DNA of 64,000 nucleotides. Source: Halocalculus aciditolerans. GTDB taxonomy: Archaea; Halobacteriota; Halobacteria; Halobacteriales; Halobacteriaceae. The notes beneath the pieces were generated by a model. That model had not been told where the DNA came from and did no database searches. It saw nothing but the letters and a program-made list of their open reading frames with translations. The stretch covers positions 54,559-118,558 of the forward strand of contig NZ_BMPG01000006.1 of assembly GCF_014647475.1 (NCBI RefSeq). The letters are read 5' to 3'. The translations under genes and the position numbers were made by a program. Numbering within the stretch: the stretch's first letter is position 1; the number at the start of each line of letters is the position of its first letter. Below are positions 8,781 through 15,742 of the stretch, piece by piece.

Positions 8781-8790
8781 GGTTATTTAT
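8781..8790 (+). promoter_or_regulatory. TATA-like box for the Mrr-like gene
   Basis: GGTTATTTAT lies centred about 25 bp before the ATG at 8812, the spacing expected for a haloarchaeal leaderless transcript. The 126-bp gap to the HEPN operon start is a divergent promoter region. Confidence 0.5.
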
Positions 8791-8811
8791 CAACCGCAGT
8801 GAAAACAGGGC

Positions 8812-9996
8812 ATGGATAAACTCGAGTGGGCCGTCGACACCGTCGACGGAACAACCTTCGAGAAGATCGCCGGCGAGGTACTGCGGAACGAAGGTTACGA
8901 CGTTCACGAAAGCGGTGTGATCGGAACCGACGGCGGCTGGGATGCTCGCATCGAGATCAACGGCCGAAAGGGAATCGGCCATGCCAGCGTCGACAACAAC
9001 TGGAGAGGGAAGCTCCGCGACGACGCCGAAAGCGTGGAGGAACTCGAGGAGGAGCAGAGCGAGTCCTTCGACCTCCTGGTGTTCGTGACGAACCAGCGCG
9101 TCACCGGACAGCAGGAACTGGATATGGAGGCAGAGATCGAAGAAGAGTATGGATGGGATCTGAAAATCCTGCACCGGCGGCATATCATCGGGATTACCGG
9201 TCATGAACGACCGGACCTCGCGGAGCGGCACTTCGGATTCAACCCGAAGCGGAACGACGACCATCTGGACCAGATCATCGATCTACGGGACGAACGCCTT
9301 GACCTGATTTCCAACCGGGAAGGCGTGGCCAGCGACTTGGAGGAAGGCCCGACAGCGGTCGTCCACCTGATTCCGAACGGCGTTTTCAGCGGGAACTACC
9401 TCCAACAATCCGACGATCTCCCCGGACTTCCCCGGATGGGCAAGCTGAACGTCCATCCCGGCACCGAGACCGTGGGGAAGGGGAAGCTGAACGCGGGCGG
9501 ACGGATGGGACAGCCGTACAAGTCCTACACGTACCTGCAGAAAGACGGGTTGTACGAGGCGGTGGATACGTGGGTGTTCCGTGAGGACGAGCAGGACGGC
9601 CTCCTGTTGAATAACGCCCGGGACACCGACAAGTCGCTGGACTGCAAGGCGGGCATCGCGGTGCAGGACGGGATCCGCGCATTGAAGGAGATGGGTGTGA
9701 CCGGAACCGTGTTCTGCTTTATCAGCCTGCTGGACGCCAAGGGCGTGACCATCGCATACGAAACCCGGATATCGGGACCGGCGGTGCAGCAGCCGTTGCG
9801 GACGGACCGGTACACGACCGACCTGGCTGAAATCCCGCTGGCCGAGGCCGACGTCACCGACTCGCTACGCAACCCGCTCACGGAGATCTGGCAGGAACTC
9901 GGCTGGAACGTCAACCTCCATTACGACGAAGACGGGAACTGGATGGGACCGACAGTCCGGTTCGGGGATATTGGTCAGTTCCCTTCTGGGGGCTGA
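8812..9996 (+). CDS. Mrr/restriction endonuclease-like protein with unknown C-terminal domain
   Basis: 394 residues. The first 130 look like a PD-(D/E)XK Mrr-type fold: FEKIAGEVLRNEGYDV helix, then GGWDARIEI (the Asp of the fold) and GRKGIGHASVDNN. The usual (E/Q)xK is replaced by HAS, followed by W-R-G-K-L, so the active site may be altered or use the later Lys. Residues about 150-394 form a separate domain beginning TAVVHLIPNG, similar from memory to sensor domains at the ends of AlbA/Schlafen-like proteins. It is divergent from the HEPN pair and its GC-rich codon use resembles theirs. Likely a defence nuclease or DNA sensor. Confidence 0.65.
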   Translation: MDKLEWAVDTVDGTTFEKIAGEVLRNEGYDVHESGVIGTDGGWDARIEINGRKGIGHASVDNNWRGKLRDDAESVEELEEEQSESFDLLVFVTNQRVTGQQELDMEAEIEEEYGWDLKILHRRHIIGITGHERPDLAERHFGFNPKRNDDHLDQIIDLRDERLDLISNREGVASDLEEGPTAVVHLIPNGVFSGNYLQQSDDLPGLPRMGKLNVHPGTETVGKGKLNAGGRMGQPYKSYTYLQKDGLYEAVDTWVFREDEQDGLLLNNARDTDKSLDCKAGIAVQDGIRALKEMGVTGTVFCFISLLDAKGVTIAYETRISGPAVQQPLRTDRYTTDLAEIPLAEADVTDSLRNPLTEIWQELGWNVNLHYDEDGNWMGPTVRFGDIGQFPSGG

Positions 9997-10061
9997 ACGG
10001 CCGACTTAGAAATCACTGTGAACCGTAGGAGTTCGATGGGTGCCACTCCGATTGCCGAAAC

Positions 10062-10736
10062 TTATGACTGCACTCGCTCAGTCTTACTGTCGGTGATACC
10101 GAGATCGAGGTCTTCGTACATCCGGTTGAGCATTGCCAGCGCCGACTGGAATTGGGCGTAGTTCTCGCACATATACTCGATCGTCTCTGCTCTCGGTATC
10201 ACCGGGTAGCCCTCGACGTGCTCGATGTCGAGGGACGGCCCTGGCTCGAGGACGATCTGTAGCGCTCCGTCCAGCTCGTGACGGGGCTGTCGTTCGAATG
10301 CGGTCGGGAGGTCGAACGACTCGAAAAACGCCTCCCAAGCGTCGACGTCCTCCTCACGGACGGCCAGAAACAGTGGATAGTCGTTGGGCTCGCGACCGAC
10401 CTGATAGCCGCCCTGGGTCCACACGTAGACGGCGTCGATCCGTGTGAATGCGAACGGCCAGTCACCGAACTGCGGGATGACGTAGGCCTCCTCGATGGAT
10501 GGTGGACTGACGCCGGCGCTGGCAGCGACGAGCTCGAGCGCTGCGTCGCGTACGCGCTCGTCGACGACAGTGAGGCCGTCGTCATAGCGGACGTAGCCTG
10601 CGTCTTCGAGTCGGTTGACGGCCTGTCTCACCGTCTCGTACGGCGTGTGGAGGTGTTGGGCGACACGACGGATGGAGTCACCACTCTCGATAGCAAGGAT
10701 GACCTGCGCCGCGGTGTCGTCGAGAACCTCGTACAT
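10062..10736 (-). CDS. Winged-helix regulator, plasmid type
   Basis: 224 residues. The N-terminal 60 form a winged helix: DSIRRVAQHLHTPYETVRQAVNRLEDAGYV with a wing to DDGLTVVDE. The rest is an acidic mixed domain with FGDWPFAFTRIDAVYVW and no named motif, perhaps an effector domain related to nucleotidyltransferase-linked regulators. It diverges from the partition locus, with iterons lying between it and parA. A dyad in front of its start (10743-10762) suggests self-regulation. Confidence 0.7.
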   Translation of the reverse strand: MYEVLDDTAAQVILAIESGDSIRRVAQHLHTPYETVRQAVNRLEDAGYVRYDDGLTVVDERVRDAALELVAASAGVSPPSIEEAYVIPQFGDWPFAFTRIDAVYVWTQGGYQVGREPNDYPLFLAVREEDVDAWEAFFESFDLPTAFERQPRHELDGALQIVLEPGPSLDIEHVEGYPVIPRAETIEYMCENYAQFQSALAMLNRMYEDLDLGITDSKTERVQS

Positions 10737-10742
10737 CTGGTG

Positions 10743-10762
10743 GTTACCAATAATCCGGTAAC
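10743..10762. promoter_or_regulatory. Dyad operator candidate
   Basis: GTTACC and GGTAAC form a perfect inverted repeat with an 8-bp spacer, 7 bp in front of the start codon of the regulator at 10736. The AT-rich ACAGTTAAAA just outside (from 10761) could be its TATA region. The position fits an autorepression site; inference. Confidence 0.5.
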
Positions 10763-10846
10763 AGTTAAAAGTCTTACTCGAATGGCCATGAAGCCACTAT
10801 CTTTCCATACTCTCGGAGGTAGTCCTGATTCCCGCTGATAACACGT

Positions 10847-10927
10847 GGAACGACTATAACGAATTCAACGAACAAAACGACCTGAACGAGAAAAACGAAT
10901 GTATTGAACGCATTCTGAGGAACGAAC
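10847..10927. repeat. 9-bp iteron array 1 (core AACGA)
   Basis: Nine consecutive 9-bp units; seven carry the AACGA core in register (for example GGAACGACT, ATAACGAAT, TCAACGAAC, AAAACGACC), with two weaker units before the last. Lies in the non-coding stretch between the winged-helix gene and parA. Likely binding sites for the RHH protein encoded at 11958. Confidence 0.75.
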
Positions 10928-10949
10928 TGGCACCCTCTACTCTATGAAC

Positions 10950-11030
10950 AAAACGAGGGAAATGAACGTAACGAACAGAACGAATGAGTTGATGGCAACG
11001 AGTGCGTTTGCTTCAACGAGTGGAACGAAC
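10950..11030. repeat. 9-bp iteron array 2 (core AACGA)
   Basis: Nine more 9-bp units, six with AACGA in register (AAAACGAGG, GTAACGAAC, AGAACGAAT, GCAACGAGT, TCAACGAGT, GGAACGAAC). It is offset by 4 bp from the register of array 1, so the two are separate arrays. Part of the partition control region. Confidence 0.75.
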
Positions 11031-11058
11031 AGTTGGTTTTAACATCGTAGTAATCCTC

Positions 11059-11139
11059 TCACCGAGTGAAACACCCTCACCGAGCGCACCGAACTAAACG
11101 AGAAAAACGAACGAAACGAACACAACGAGAGAAACGAAG
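11059..11139. repeat. 9-bp iteron array 3, abutting parA start
   Basis: Nine units ending 3 bp before the parA ATG at 11143. The first four are of the variant core ACCGA or degenerate, the last five carry AACGA (TAAACGAGA, AAAACGAAC, GAAACGAAC, ACAACGAGA, GAAACGAAG). Its place over the expected promoter and 5' end suggests it is both operator and centromere, as in RHH-based partition systems. Confidence 0.8.
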
Positions 11140-11142
11140 ATA

Positions 11143-11961
11143 ATGACCGGCACCAACACCGCACGAATCACGGTGGCGAATCAGAAGGGAGGCGCGGGGA
11201 AGACAACCGACGTCATTCATACTGGCGGCGCACTCGCTGCCCGAGGCCACGACGTCCTCCTGGTCGACATCGACTACCACGGAGGGCTCACCTGCTCGCT
11301 TGGCTACAACGATCTGTACTACGATACCGACCGTACGACGTTGTTCGACGTCCTCGACTTCGACCAGATGGAGTCGGTGAACGACATCATCGTCGAGCAC
11401 GAGGAATTCGACATCCTTCCCGCCAGCGAGAAACTCGCGAACAACAAGAACATCCAGACGCTGCTTGAGGCGCCGAAGAGTCGCGAGCGGTTGGAGATGA
11501 CTCTCGACGAGCTCGATAAGGACTACGACTACATCATTGTCGACACGCCGCCTTCCCTGAACGTCCTCACCGACAACGCCCTGGTCGCGACCGGCAACGT
11601 CGTCATCCCCGTCATTCCCGAGAAGCTCAACGCCAACAGCCTCCAGATTTTCGCGAAGCAGCTGAGTTCCCTTGAACAGGCGTACGGAGACATCAATCGG
11701 CTCGCCATCGTCTGTAACCGTGTCGAGCAGAACGCCGAACACCGCGACACCATCGAGGAGATCAAGTCGGCGTACTCCCTCCCGGTGTTCGAGATCCCGA
11801 AGCGGACCGACCTCTCCCAGTCGATCGGCGAGGGGGTGTCCGTCTTCGGCTTCGGCAAGGAGAACCAGCGCGTCGAGGATGCACGCGACTTGTTCAACGA
11901 GATCGCCGACCTGTTCGACGAGACGTTCGAGAAGACCGCGCCTGAGGAGGTGAAAGCATGA
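11143..11961 (+). CDS. parA: ParA/SegA-type partition ATPase
   Basis: 272 residues. The deviant Walker A KGGAGKTT sits near residues 15-22, DIDYHGGLT gives the switch region, and IVDTPPSLN the Walker B-like segment. This is the standard ParA/MinD fold used to position plasmid DNA. The usual DxDPQ motif is DIDYHGG here. It overlaps the RHH partner gene by 4 bp. The promoter region holds three 9-bp iteron arrays, so expression is probably controlled by the partner. Length and order match simple ParA plus small centromere-binding protein loci (SegAB, delta/omega type). Confidence 0.92.
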   Translation: MTGTNTARITVANQKGGAGKTTDVIHTGGALAARGHDVLLVDIDYHGGLTCSLGYNDLYYDTDRTTLFDVLDFDQMESVNDIIVEHEEFDILPASEKLANNKNIQTLLEAPKSRERLEMTLDELDKDYDYIIVDTPPSLNVLTDNALVATGNVVIPVIPEKLNANSLQIFAKQLSSLEQAYGDINRLAIVCNRVEQNAEHRDTIEEIKSAYSLPVFEIPKRTDLSQSIGEGVSVFGFGKENQRVEDARDLFNEIADLFDETFEKTAPEEVKA

Positions 11962-12356
11962 GCGACGGCTGGGGTGATGCTTCCGGCATCGAGGGCAACT
12001 ACGAAGAGGAGGACGATGAGGTCGATTCCAGCGAAACGAGTGAAGTGAGTGAAACGGTGGAAACCAGTTCATCGACCGAATCGACTTCAACGAGTGAAAC
12101 GAACGAAACGAGCAAAACGAAGACGAACATCAAGGACGAGTGGAACGGGCGAACGATCTACATTCCCGACGATGTCCTCGACGAGATGGAGGACACCTAC
12201 CTCGAGTCCCAGCTGAAGCTCCGCAAGGCGGGGCAGGACGAGTTCAAGAAGAACCGCCACTTCTACCCGCTACTCGTCCAGTTCGGTATTGAGGCGCTCT
12301 CTGAGGCGGATGCCGAAGAAATCCAGACTCGGCTTTCGGAACTCGGCGACGAATGA
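11958..12356 (+). CDS. RHH centromere-binding partner of ParA
   Basis: 132 residues. The N-terminal 60 are acidic and low complexity, with a three-residue period of E-T-S type from residue 26. The C-terminal part begins with a short strand RTIYIPDD and two helices (VLDEMEDTYLESQL, then HFYPLLVQFGIEAL), the ribbon-helix-helix pattern of SegB, ParG and omega proteins. It should bind the 9-bp iterons as stacked dimers and stimulate ParA. The coding sequence for the low-complexity segment is itself a 9-bp iteron array (12033-12122). Coupled to parA by a 4-bp overlap. Confidence 0.8.
   Translation: MSDGWGDASGIEGNYEEEDDEVDSSETSEVSETVETSSSTESTSTSETNETSKTKTNIKDEWNGRTIYIPDDVLDEMEDTYLESQLKLRKAGQDEFKKNRHFYPLLVQFGIEALSEADAEEIQTRLSELGDE
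12033..12122. repeat. In-gene 9-bp iteron array 4
   Basis: Ten consecutive 9-bp units inside the RHH gene, in frame (each unit is three codons). GAAACGAGT, TCAACGAGT, GAAACGAAC, GAAACGAGC and AAAACGAAG match the upstream arrays; others are degenerate. The array begins at codon 26. Confidence 0.75.
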
Positions 12357-12368
12357 CCTCGCGCAGAA

Positions 12369-12402
12369 CACAACCTCGGAGGATAGTTTTGTTGCGTGTC
12401 TT
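12369..12402. repeat. Half copy A of recurrent palindromic element
   Basis: Matches the right half of the elements at 15255 and 27923: CACAACCTCGGAGGAT, then TTTTGTTGCGTG. Starts 13 bp after the RHH gene stop, so it may also act as that operon's 3' end. Confidence 0.55.
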
Positions 12403-12516
12403 AGTTTCTCCGATTTCTCCGATGAAACCGCCGTTGGGTTGGTCTGCGAACAGACCGATCCGACACCTATCGGTGGATTAAAATGCCTTCATTTAGCAGA
12501 AGTATGTGGTTTCACA

Positions 12517-12666
12517 ATGCCCTTCATCAACAATGCAAAAACCAGAAGAGACGTGTACTTGGTCGTCGCTTTCTTTTGTATTATTTCGGTGATCGCTCTC
12601 CCAGTAGGTGCATTTTTAGCCTATCGGGCATGGAAAATTCATCGAAGCGATCTCCAGTCGGAATAA
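12517..12666 (+). CDS. Possible small single-span membrane protein
   Basis: 49 residues from ATG 12517: a short charged start, one strongly hydrophobic segment (VYLVVAFFCIISVIALPVGAFL) and a positively charged end RAWKIHRSD, a typical one-pass membrane layout. There is no homologue I recognise, and the region 12357-12760 is otherwise without genes apart from a repeat half copy. Low confidence. Confidence 0.3.
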   Translation: MPFINNAKTRRDVYLVVAFFCIISVIALPVGAFLAYRAWKIHRSDLQSE

Positions 12667-12760
12667 CGATGCTACCTGAGATTGCAGGACTTACCATTAA
12701 TCCGTAGTATCACTGTATCTCTCATCTTTCGGCCCTTGGTGCGAAGACTAGGAGACAGAT

Positions 12761-13048
12761 TCAGTCGTCTGCCGTGTAGGCTCCGCTACGATGTTCGATG
12801 CGGTGAACTTCGAGTACGAGCGCATCGTGATCGAGGACACATGCGAGCCGGTATTGCCCGACGCGGAGTTTCTCGAATGGGCCACCGGTAAGTGGTTCGA
12901 GATAATCGCCGGGGTCACGCCAGGGGTCATCGATGATCTCGTCGAGCTTCGAGACGATTCGATCCTGAACATGGTGTTCGAGATTCTCGAACTGTTTGGC
13001 AGCACGAGGAGCGAACTTCCACGTCCACTCGTCGTCCTCACTCACCAT
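12761..13048 (-). CDS. RelE/ParE-family toxin, copy 1
   Basis: 95 residues. WTWKFAPRAAKQFENLEHHVQDRIVSKLDEI is the two-helix start of RelE-type toxins, followed by PLTGGPFEKLRVGQYRLACVLD, the basic beta sheet, and a final strand VLEVHRIEHRSGAY. RelE enzymes cut mRNA on the ribosome; ParE relatives poison gyrase. The start overlaps the antitoxin gene by 11 bp. The copy at 38714 differs by only a few residues (for example E to D in FENLEH, V to I near the end). Confidence 0.88.
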   Translation of the reverse strand: MVSEDDEWTWKFAPRAAKQFENLEHHVQDRIVSKLDEIIDDPWRDPGDYLEPLTGGPFEKLRVGQYRLACVLDHDALVLEVHRIEHRSGAYTADD

Positions 13049-13334
13049 CCGTGTCGTCGTCCATTATCGCCATAACTTCCTCCCGGGAGACGAGTTCCTC
13101 CTCGCCGGTCCGAAGTCCGTGCTCGCTGGCGGCGATCTGCTTCCAACCTTCACGAGAGAACTCGGGATGCTTGACCGCGTCACGGGCTGCGTAGCGGAGG
13201 AACTCGCTGCGCGAGTTGAAGCCTTGCTCTTCCCAGGTTGCGTCGATGTCGTCAAGGAACGCCTGCGTGAGCCGAAGGTTGATCTGGACGGTCTCCGGCC
13301 CGTCGTCCTCGGTCGAGGTTTCGGCGTCGGACAT
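13038..13334 (-). CDS. RHH antitoxin of RelE pair, copy 1
   Basis: 98 residues. The strand-helix-helix QINLRLTQAFLDDIDATWEEQGFNSRSEFLRYAARDAV is a ribbon-helix-helix DNA-binding domain (about 16-55). The C-terminal acidic tail (EEELVSREEVMAIMDDD) would bind the toxin. First gene of the pair. The 135 bp to the divergent transposase is conserved in both copies and has a GTGC/GCAC dyad near 13345-13357, a candidate autoregulatory operator that could also affect transposase expression. Confidence 0.85.
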   Translation of the reverse strand: MSDAETSTEDDGPETVQINLRLTQAFLDDIDATWEEQGFNSRSEFLRYAARDAVKHPEFSREGWKQIAASEHGLRTGEEELVSREEVMAIMDDDTDGE

Positions 13335-13469
13335 AATATACGAGTGCTTTACGCACGCATAGCAGATAAGAATTCTCCCGCGGGCGGTGTGGCCCTATTC
13401 TCTGTCGTAGCAGGAGCGCCCCGTCCAGCGCGTGGTAACCATCAACAGCGTCGATATCGAAGGGTCGCT

Positions 13470-15083
13470 ATGCCCGAGTCTCGCCGGAAGCCCCTCGAAC
13501 GCGAACGACGGAAGACTGACGCCTATCGCGGCGGCATCGAGGTTGCAGACACGTATCGCCACGGAACGCCCCTCGTTACGGCGATTGGAGAGGCATCGAT
13601 TAGGACGGAGACCCTGGAGGACCCCTACCCCGCGTGGCATCCTGCTCCCTACGACTTCGAGGGTATGCTCCGCATCCTCATCTATCACGAGATCACCGCC
13701 GAGAGCTACCAAAGCATCGCTCAGTATCCCGAGCTCGCAGACGAGTTCGATCTCGAAAAGACGCCTGGCCCGTCTGTCCTCTCACGAACGTGGCGTGAGC
13801 GATTCGATGACGACGCACGGAAATTCGTCGAGATAGCGGCGCACTTCGTCGTCAAACACAGCCATGACTTCGATTTCGCTGGCCCACAGATCAGACCGAA
13901 ATCCGACGTCACCACCGAGAAAACACCTGAAGGCGATTCTGATGAGGATTCCGAGACGGAGTTCAGCGATGAGGAGATCGTTCGAACGACACGGTTGGCT
14001 CGTAATCACGCGTTCGGGTCGTTCGACTCTGGACGAGCACAGAACGCGACCTACGAGGACGTGCGGTTTTTCGAGTTACAGACGTTCATGGGGATGGTCG
14101 GCTGTGGAACGGCACAGGGTGCGGCTCGCTTCCAGTACCGACGTGGGACGGAGTACGGCCCACACGGCGATACGCATCTCCGAGCTGTCAAACAATTCAC
14201 TCCCGAAAACGTCCTCGAGGGCTTCGATAGTGCCACGAACCAAGTGCTCTCGAGGATCGCATCTGAAGTGTCGTTCCGCCGGCCCGTAACGGTCGCAATC
14301 GACATCACGACCGTCCCCTACTACGGGGAGACGGCTGGGATGCCGATGGTAAGTGGGACAAAAGACGGTGAGGGCCGAGCGTTCAAGTTCGCGACCCTCT
14401 CGATCGTCGGGCGGAATATTCCGTTCATCCTCGCCGTTGAACCAGTACGTGAAAGTTCAGCCTGGGATGAAAACCCGCCAAATCGAATCCATCGCGTCGT
14501 CCGTCGGCTTCTCCTACGGGCGAAAGAACACGTCCCTATCGAGACGGTCCTCTGCGACCGCGAGTTCGACTCGATGCGCGTATTTCAGACCCTCTCAAAC
14601 CTCGACGTGAACTACCTCATTCCAAAGCGCATCACCAGCTCCGAACGGAGCGTACTCGAGCGGATGGAAGAGGACGAGCAGGAGGTGGCTGTTGAATCGG
14701 CGTCCGTACACGTTGAGTCGGGATCGCACCCGCTGCGGTTTCTGTATGTGCCGTCGACGAGCGGCGAAGGGACGACGGTGTTCGCGACGGACCTCTGGGT
14801 CGGGCCGGATGAAGCCGAAACGTTCTGTCGCCGCTACAGTAGGCGCTGGCAGATCGAGAACGAGTACAAGAGCATCAAGGGAGACTTTCTCGCGAAGACC
14901 TCCTCAAAGGACTACCGCGTTCGCTTGTTCTACTTCGTGTTCGCGGTGTTGCTCTACAATATCTGGCGGCTCACGGATTTCCTGCTGAAAGCGGGTATCG
15001 ATGGTGAGATGGACTACGCGCCTGTGTTAACCGCGGGTGAATGCGTCGAGATTGTCGTCTCGGCGTTGATCCCACCCGACTAA
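13470..15083 (+). CDS. IS4-superfamily DDE transposase, copy 1
   Basis: 537 residues from ATG 13470; an upstream in-frame extension is antisense to the antitoxin and is not accepted. Catalytic Asp candidates are in VTVAIDITTVPYYGE and VLCDREFDS, and the Glu lies in YSRRWQIENEYKSIK, which fits the Y-2-R-3-E-6-K signature of IS4-type transposases exactly. An acidic insert (SDVTTEKTPEGDSDEDSE region) precedes the first Asp. The protein is full length and intact, nearly identical to the copy at 39423. Confidence 0.9.
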   Translation: MPESRRKPLERERRKTDAYRGGIEVADTYRHGTPLVTAIGEASIRTETLEDPYPAWHPAPYDFEGMLRILIYHEITAESYQSIAQYPELADEFDLEKTPGPSVLSRTWRERFDDDARKFVEIAAHFVVKHSHDFDFAGPQIRPKSDVTTEKTPEGDSDEDSETEFSDEEIVRTTRLARNHAFGSFDSGRAQNATYEDVRFFELQTFMGMVGCGTAQGAARFQYRRGTEYGPHGDTHLRAVKQFTPENVLEGFDSATNQVLSRIASEVSFRRPVTVAIDITTVPYYGETAGMPMVSGTKDGEGRAFKFATLSIVGRNIPFILAVEPVRESSAWDENPPNRIHRVVRRLLLRAKEHVPIETVLCDREFDSMRVFQTLSNLDVNYLIPKRITSSERSVLERMEEDEQEVAVESASVHVESGSHPLRFLYVPSTSGEGTTVFATDLWVGPDEAETFCRRYSRRWQIENEYKSIKGDFLAKTSSKDYRVRLFYFVFAVLLYNIWRLTDFLLKAGIDGEMDYAPVLTAGECVEIVVSALIPPD

Positions 15084-15254
15084 CCGGCTGAGCCCTCGCT
15101 GAGTCCGCTGCTCGGGAGTGGCGACACTGCTCGGCAGCGTCAGAACCCACGCAATTTCTCACGTTCATCCGATAAGTTCCCCGAGAGAGTTCGAATTTGG
15201 TGCTCAACCGGAGAGAAGAACCACGAGTAGACGGTGAGACGGTCCAAAACTGGC

Positions 15255-15312
15255 CCATCCTCCGAACCTCTGGAACTCCACAACCTCGGAGGATGGAATT
15301 GTTGCGTGCCTT
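15255..15312. repeat. Recurrent palindromic element, copy B
   Basis: Perfect arms CCATCCTCCGA (15255-15265) and TCGGAGGATGG (15286-15296) around a 20-bp spacer whose sequence is shared with copy C (ACCTCTGG...CCACAAC), followed by TTGTTGCGTGCCTT. It sits directly where the transposon similarity of copy 1 ends. Confidence 0.7.
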
Positions 15313-15347
15313 TATTTCACCCCTCCAGAACCATCCGAGCAATAGAT

Positions 15348-15638
15348 CTACAGACTTCTCGATGGAGAGCGGGCTGGTTCGATATTTGACCGTCTGCACC
15401 GCTTTGAATGGGCCCCGGTCGCGTAGTCGACGCGCCAGAGGTGGTCGGGCGTGACGTGGCACGAGAGGAACCGAATCGTGGTGTCAGGGTGGACCGCGAG
15501 GACGTCGGCGACCGCACTGGTCCCGAGGACGTATCCGAGGGTGGAGACGAGTTCGCGCATACGAACCAGTACGAGTGACACCGCAAAGGGTGCCGTGGTG
15601 GACGGAACACAATCGAATCGGTAGATCTTCAACGGCAA
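15348..15638 (-). pseudogene. Truncated gene of unknown function
   Basis: The first 75 or so codons, read leftward from 15638, are GC-rich at the third position and encode a plausible protein (LVSTLGYVLGTSAVADVLAVHP, then a Cys/His stretch SCHVTPDHLWRVDY). After about 15410 the frame enters low-quality Arg/Ser-rich sequence next to the palindrome, as if the 3' part was lost when the mobile element arrived. I do not recognise the family. The rest of 15084-15742 holds the IS right flank and palindrome B. Confidence 0.35.
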
Positions 15639-15742
15639 CGACTCGCTTTCGAGTGCTAATCCCAGAACGATATGAGAAGTCGAGGAACGTATGCTTCCAA
15701 ACTCCCGCCCGGCAGGAAGTCGAGACCGGCGCGCTCAATGCG

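Larger units (their letters stand above)
12761..15083. mobile_element. IS4-type element with RelE/RHH module, copy 1
   Basis: Toxin, antitoxin and transposase genes in one block of 2323 bp, collinear base for base in gene positions with the block at 38714-41036. Similarity continues past the transposase stop to about 15265, where CCATCCTCCGA begins a palindrome, but stops at the toxin stop codon on the left. True ends are therefore not resolved; the right end is probably near 15265. Confidence 0.7.

Noticed and set aside
10847..11139. Short repeats as a CRISPR array
   Set aside because: The units are 9 bp and contiguous without spacers, and no cas genes are nearby; they fit partition iterons.
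10840..11142. Iteron region as replication origin
   Set aside because: No Rep or Orc/Cdc6 gene is nearby and the arrays adjoin parA, so partition is the better explanation, though a shared role cannot be excluded.
11077..12090. 337-codon open frame on the minus strand over parA
   Set aside because: It crosses the iterons and parA, and its translation is low-complexity shadow sequence.
12996..13469. Long N-terminal extension of the transposase frame
   Set aside because: It is antisense to the antitoxin and toxin genes, and the second IS copy starts at the equivalent ATG without it.
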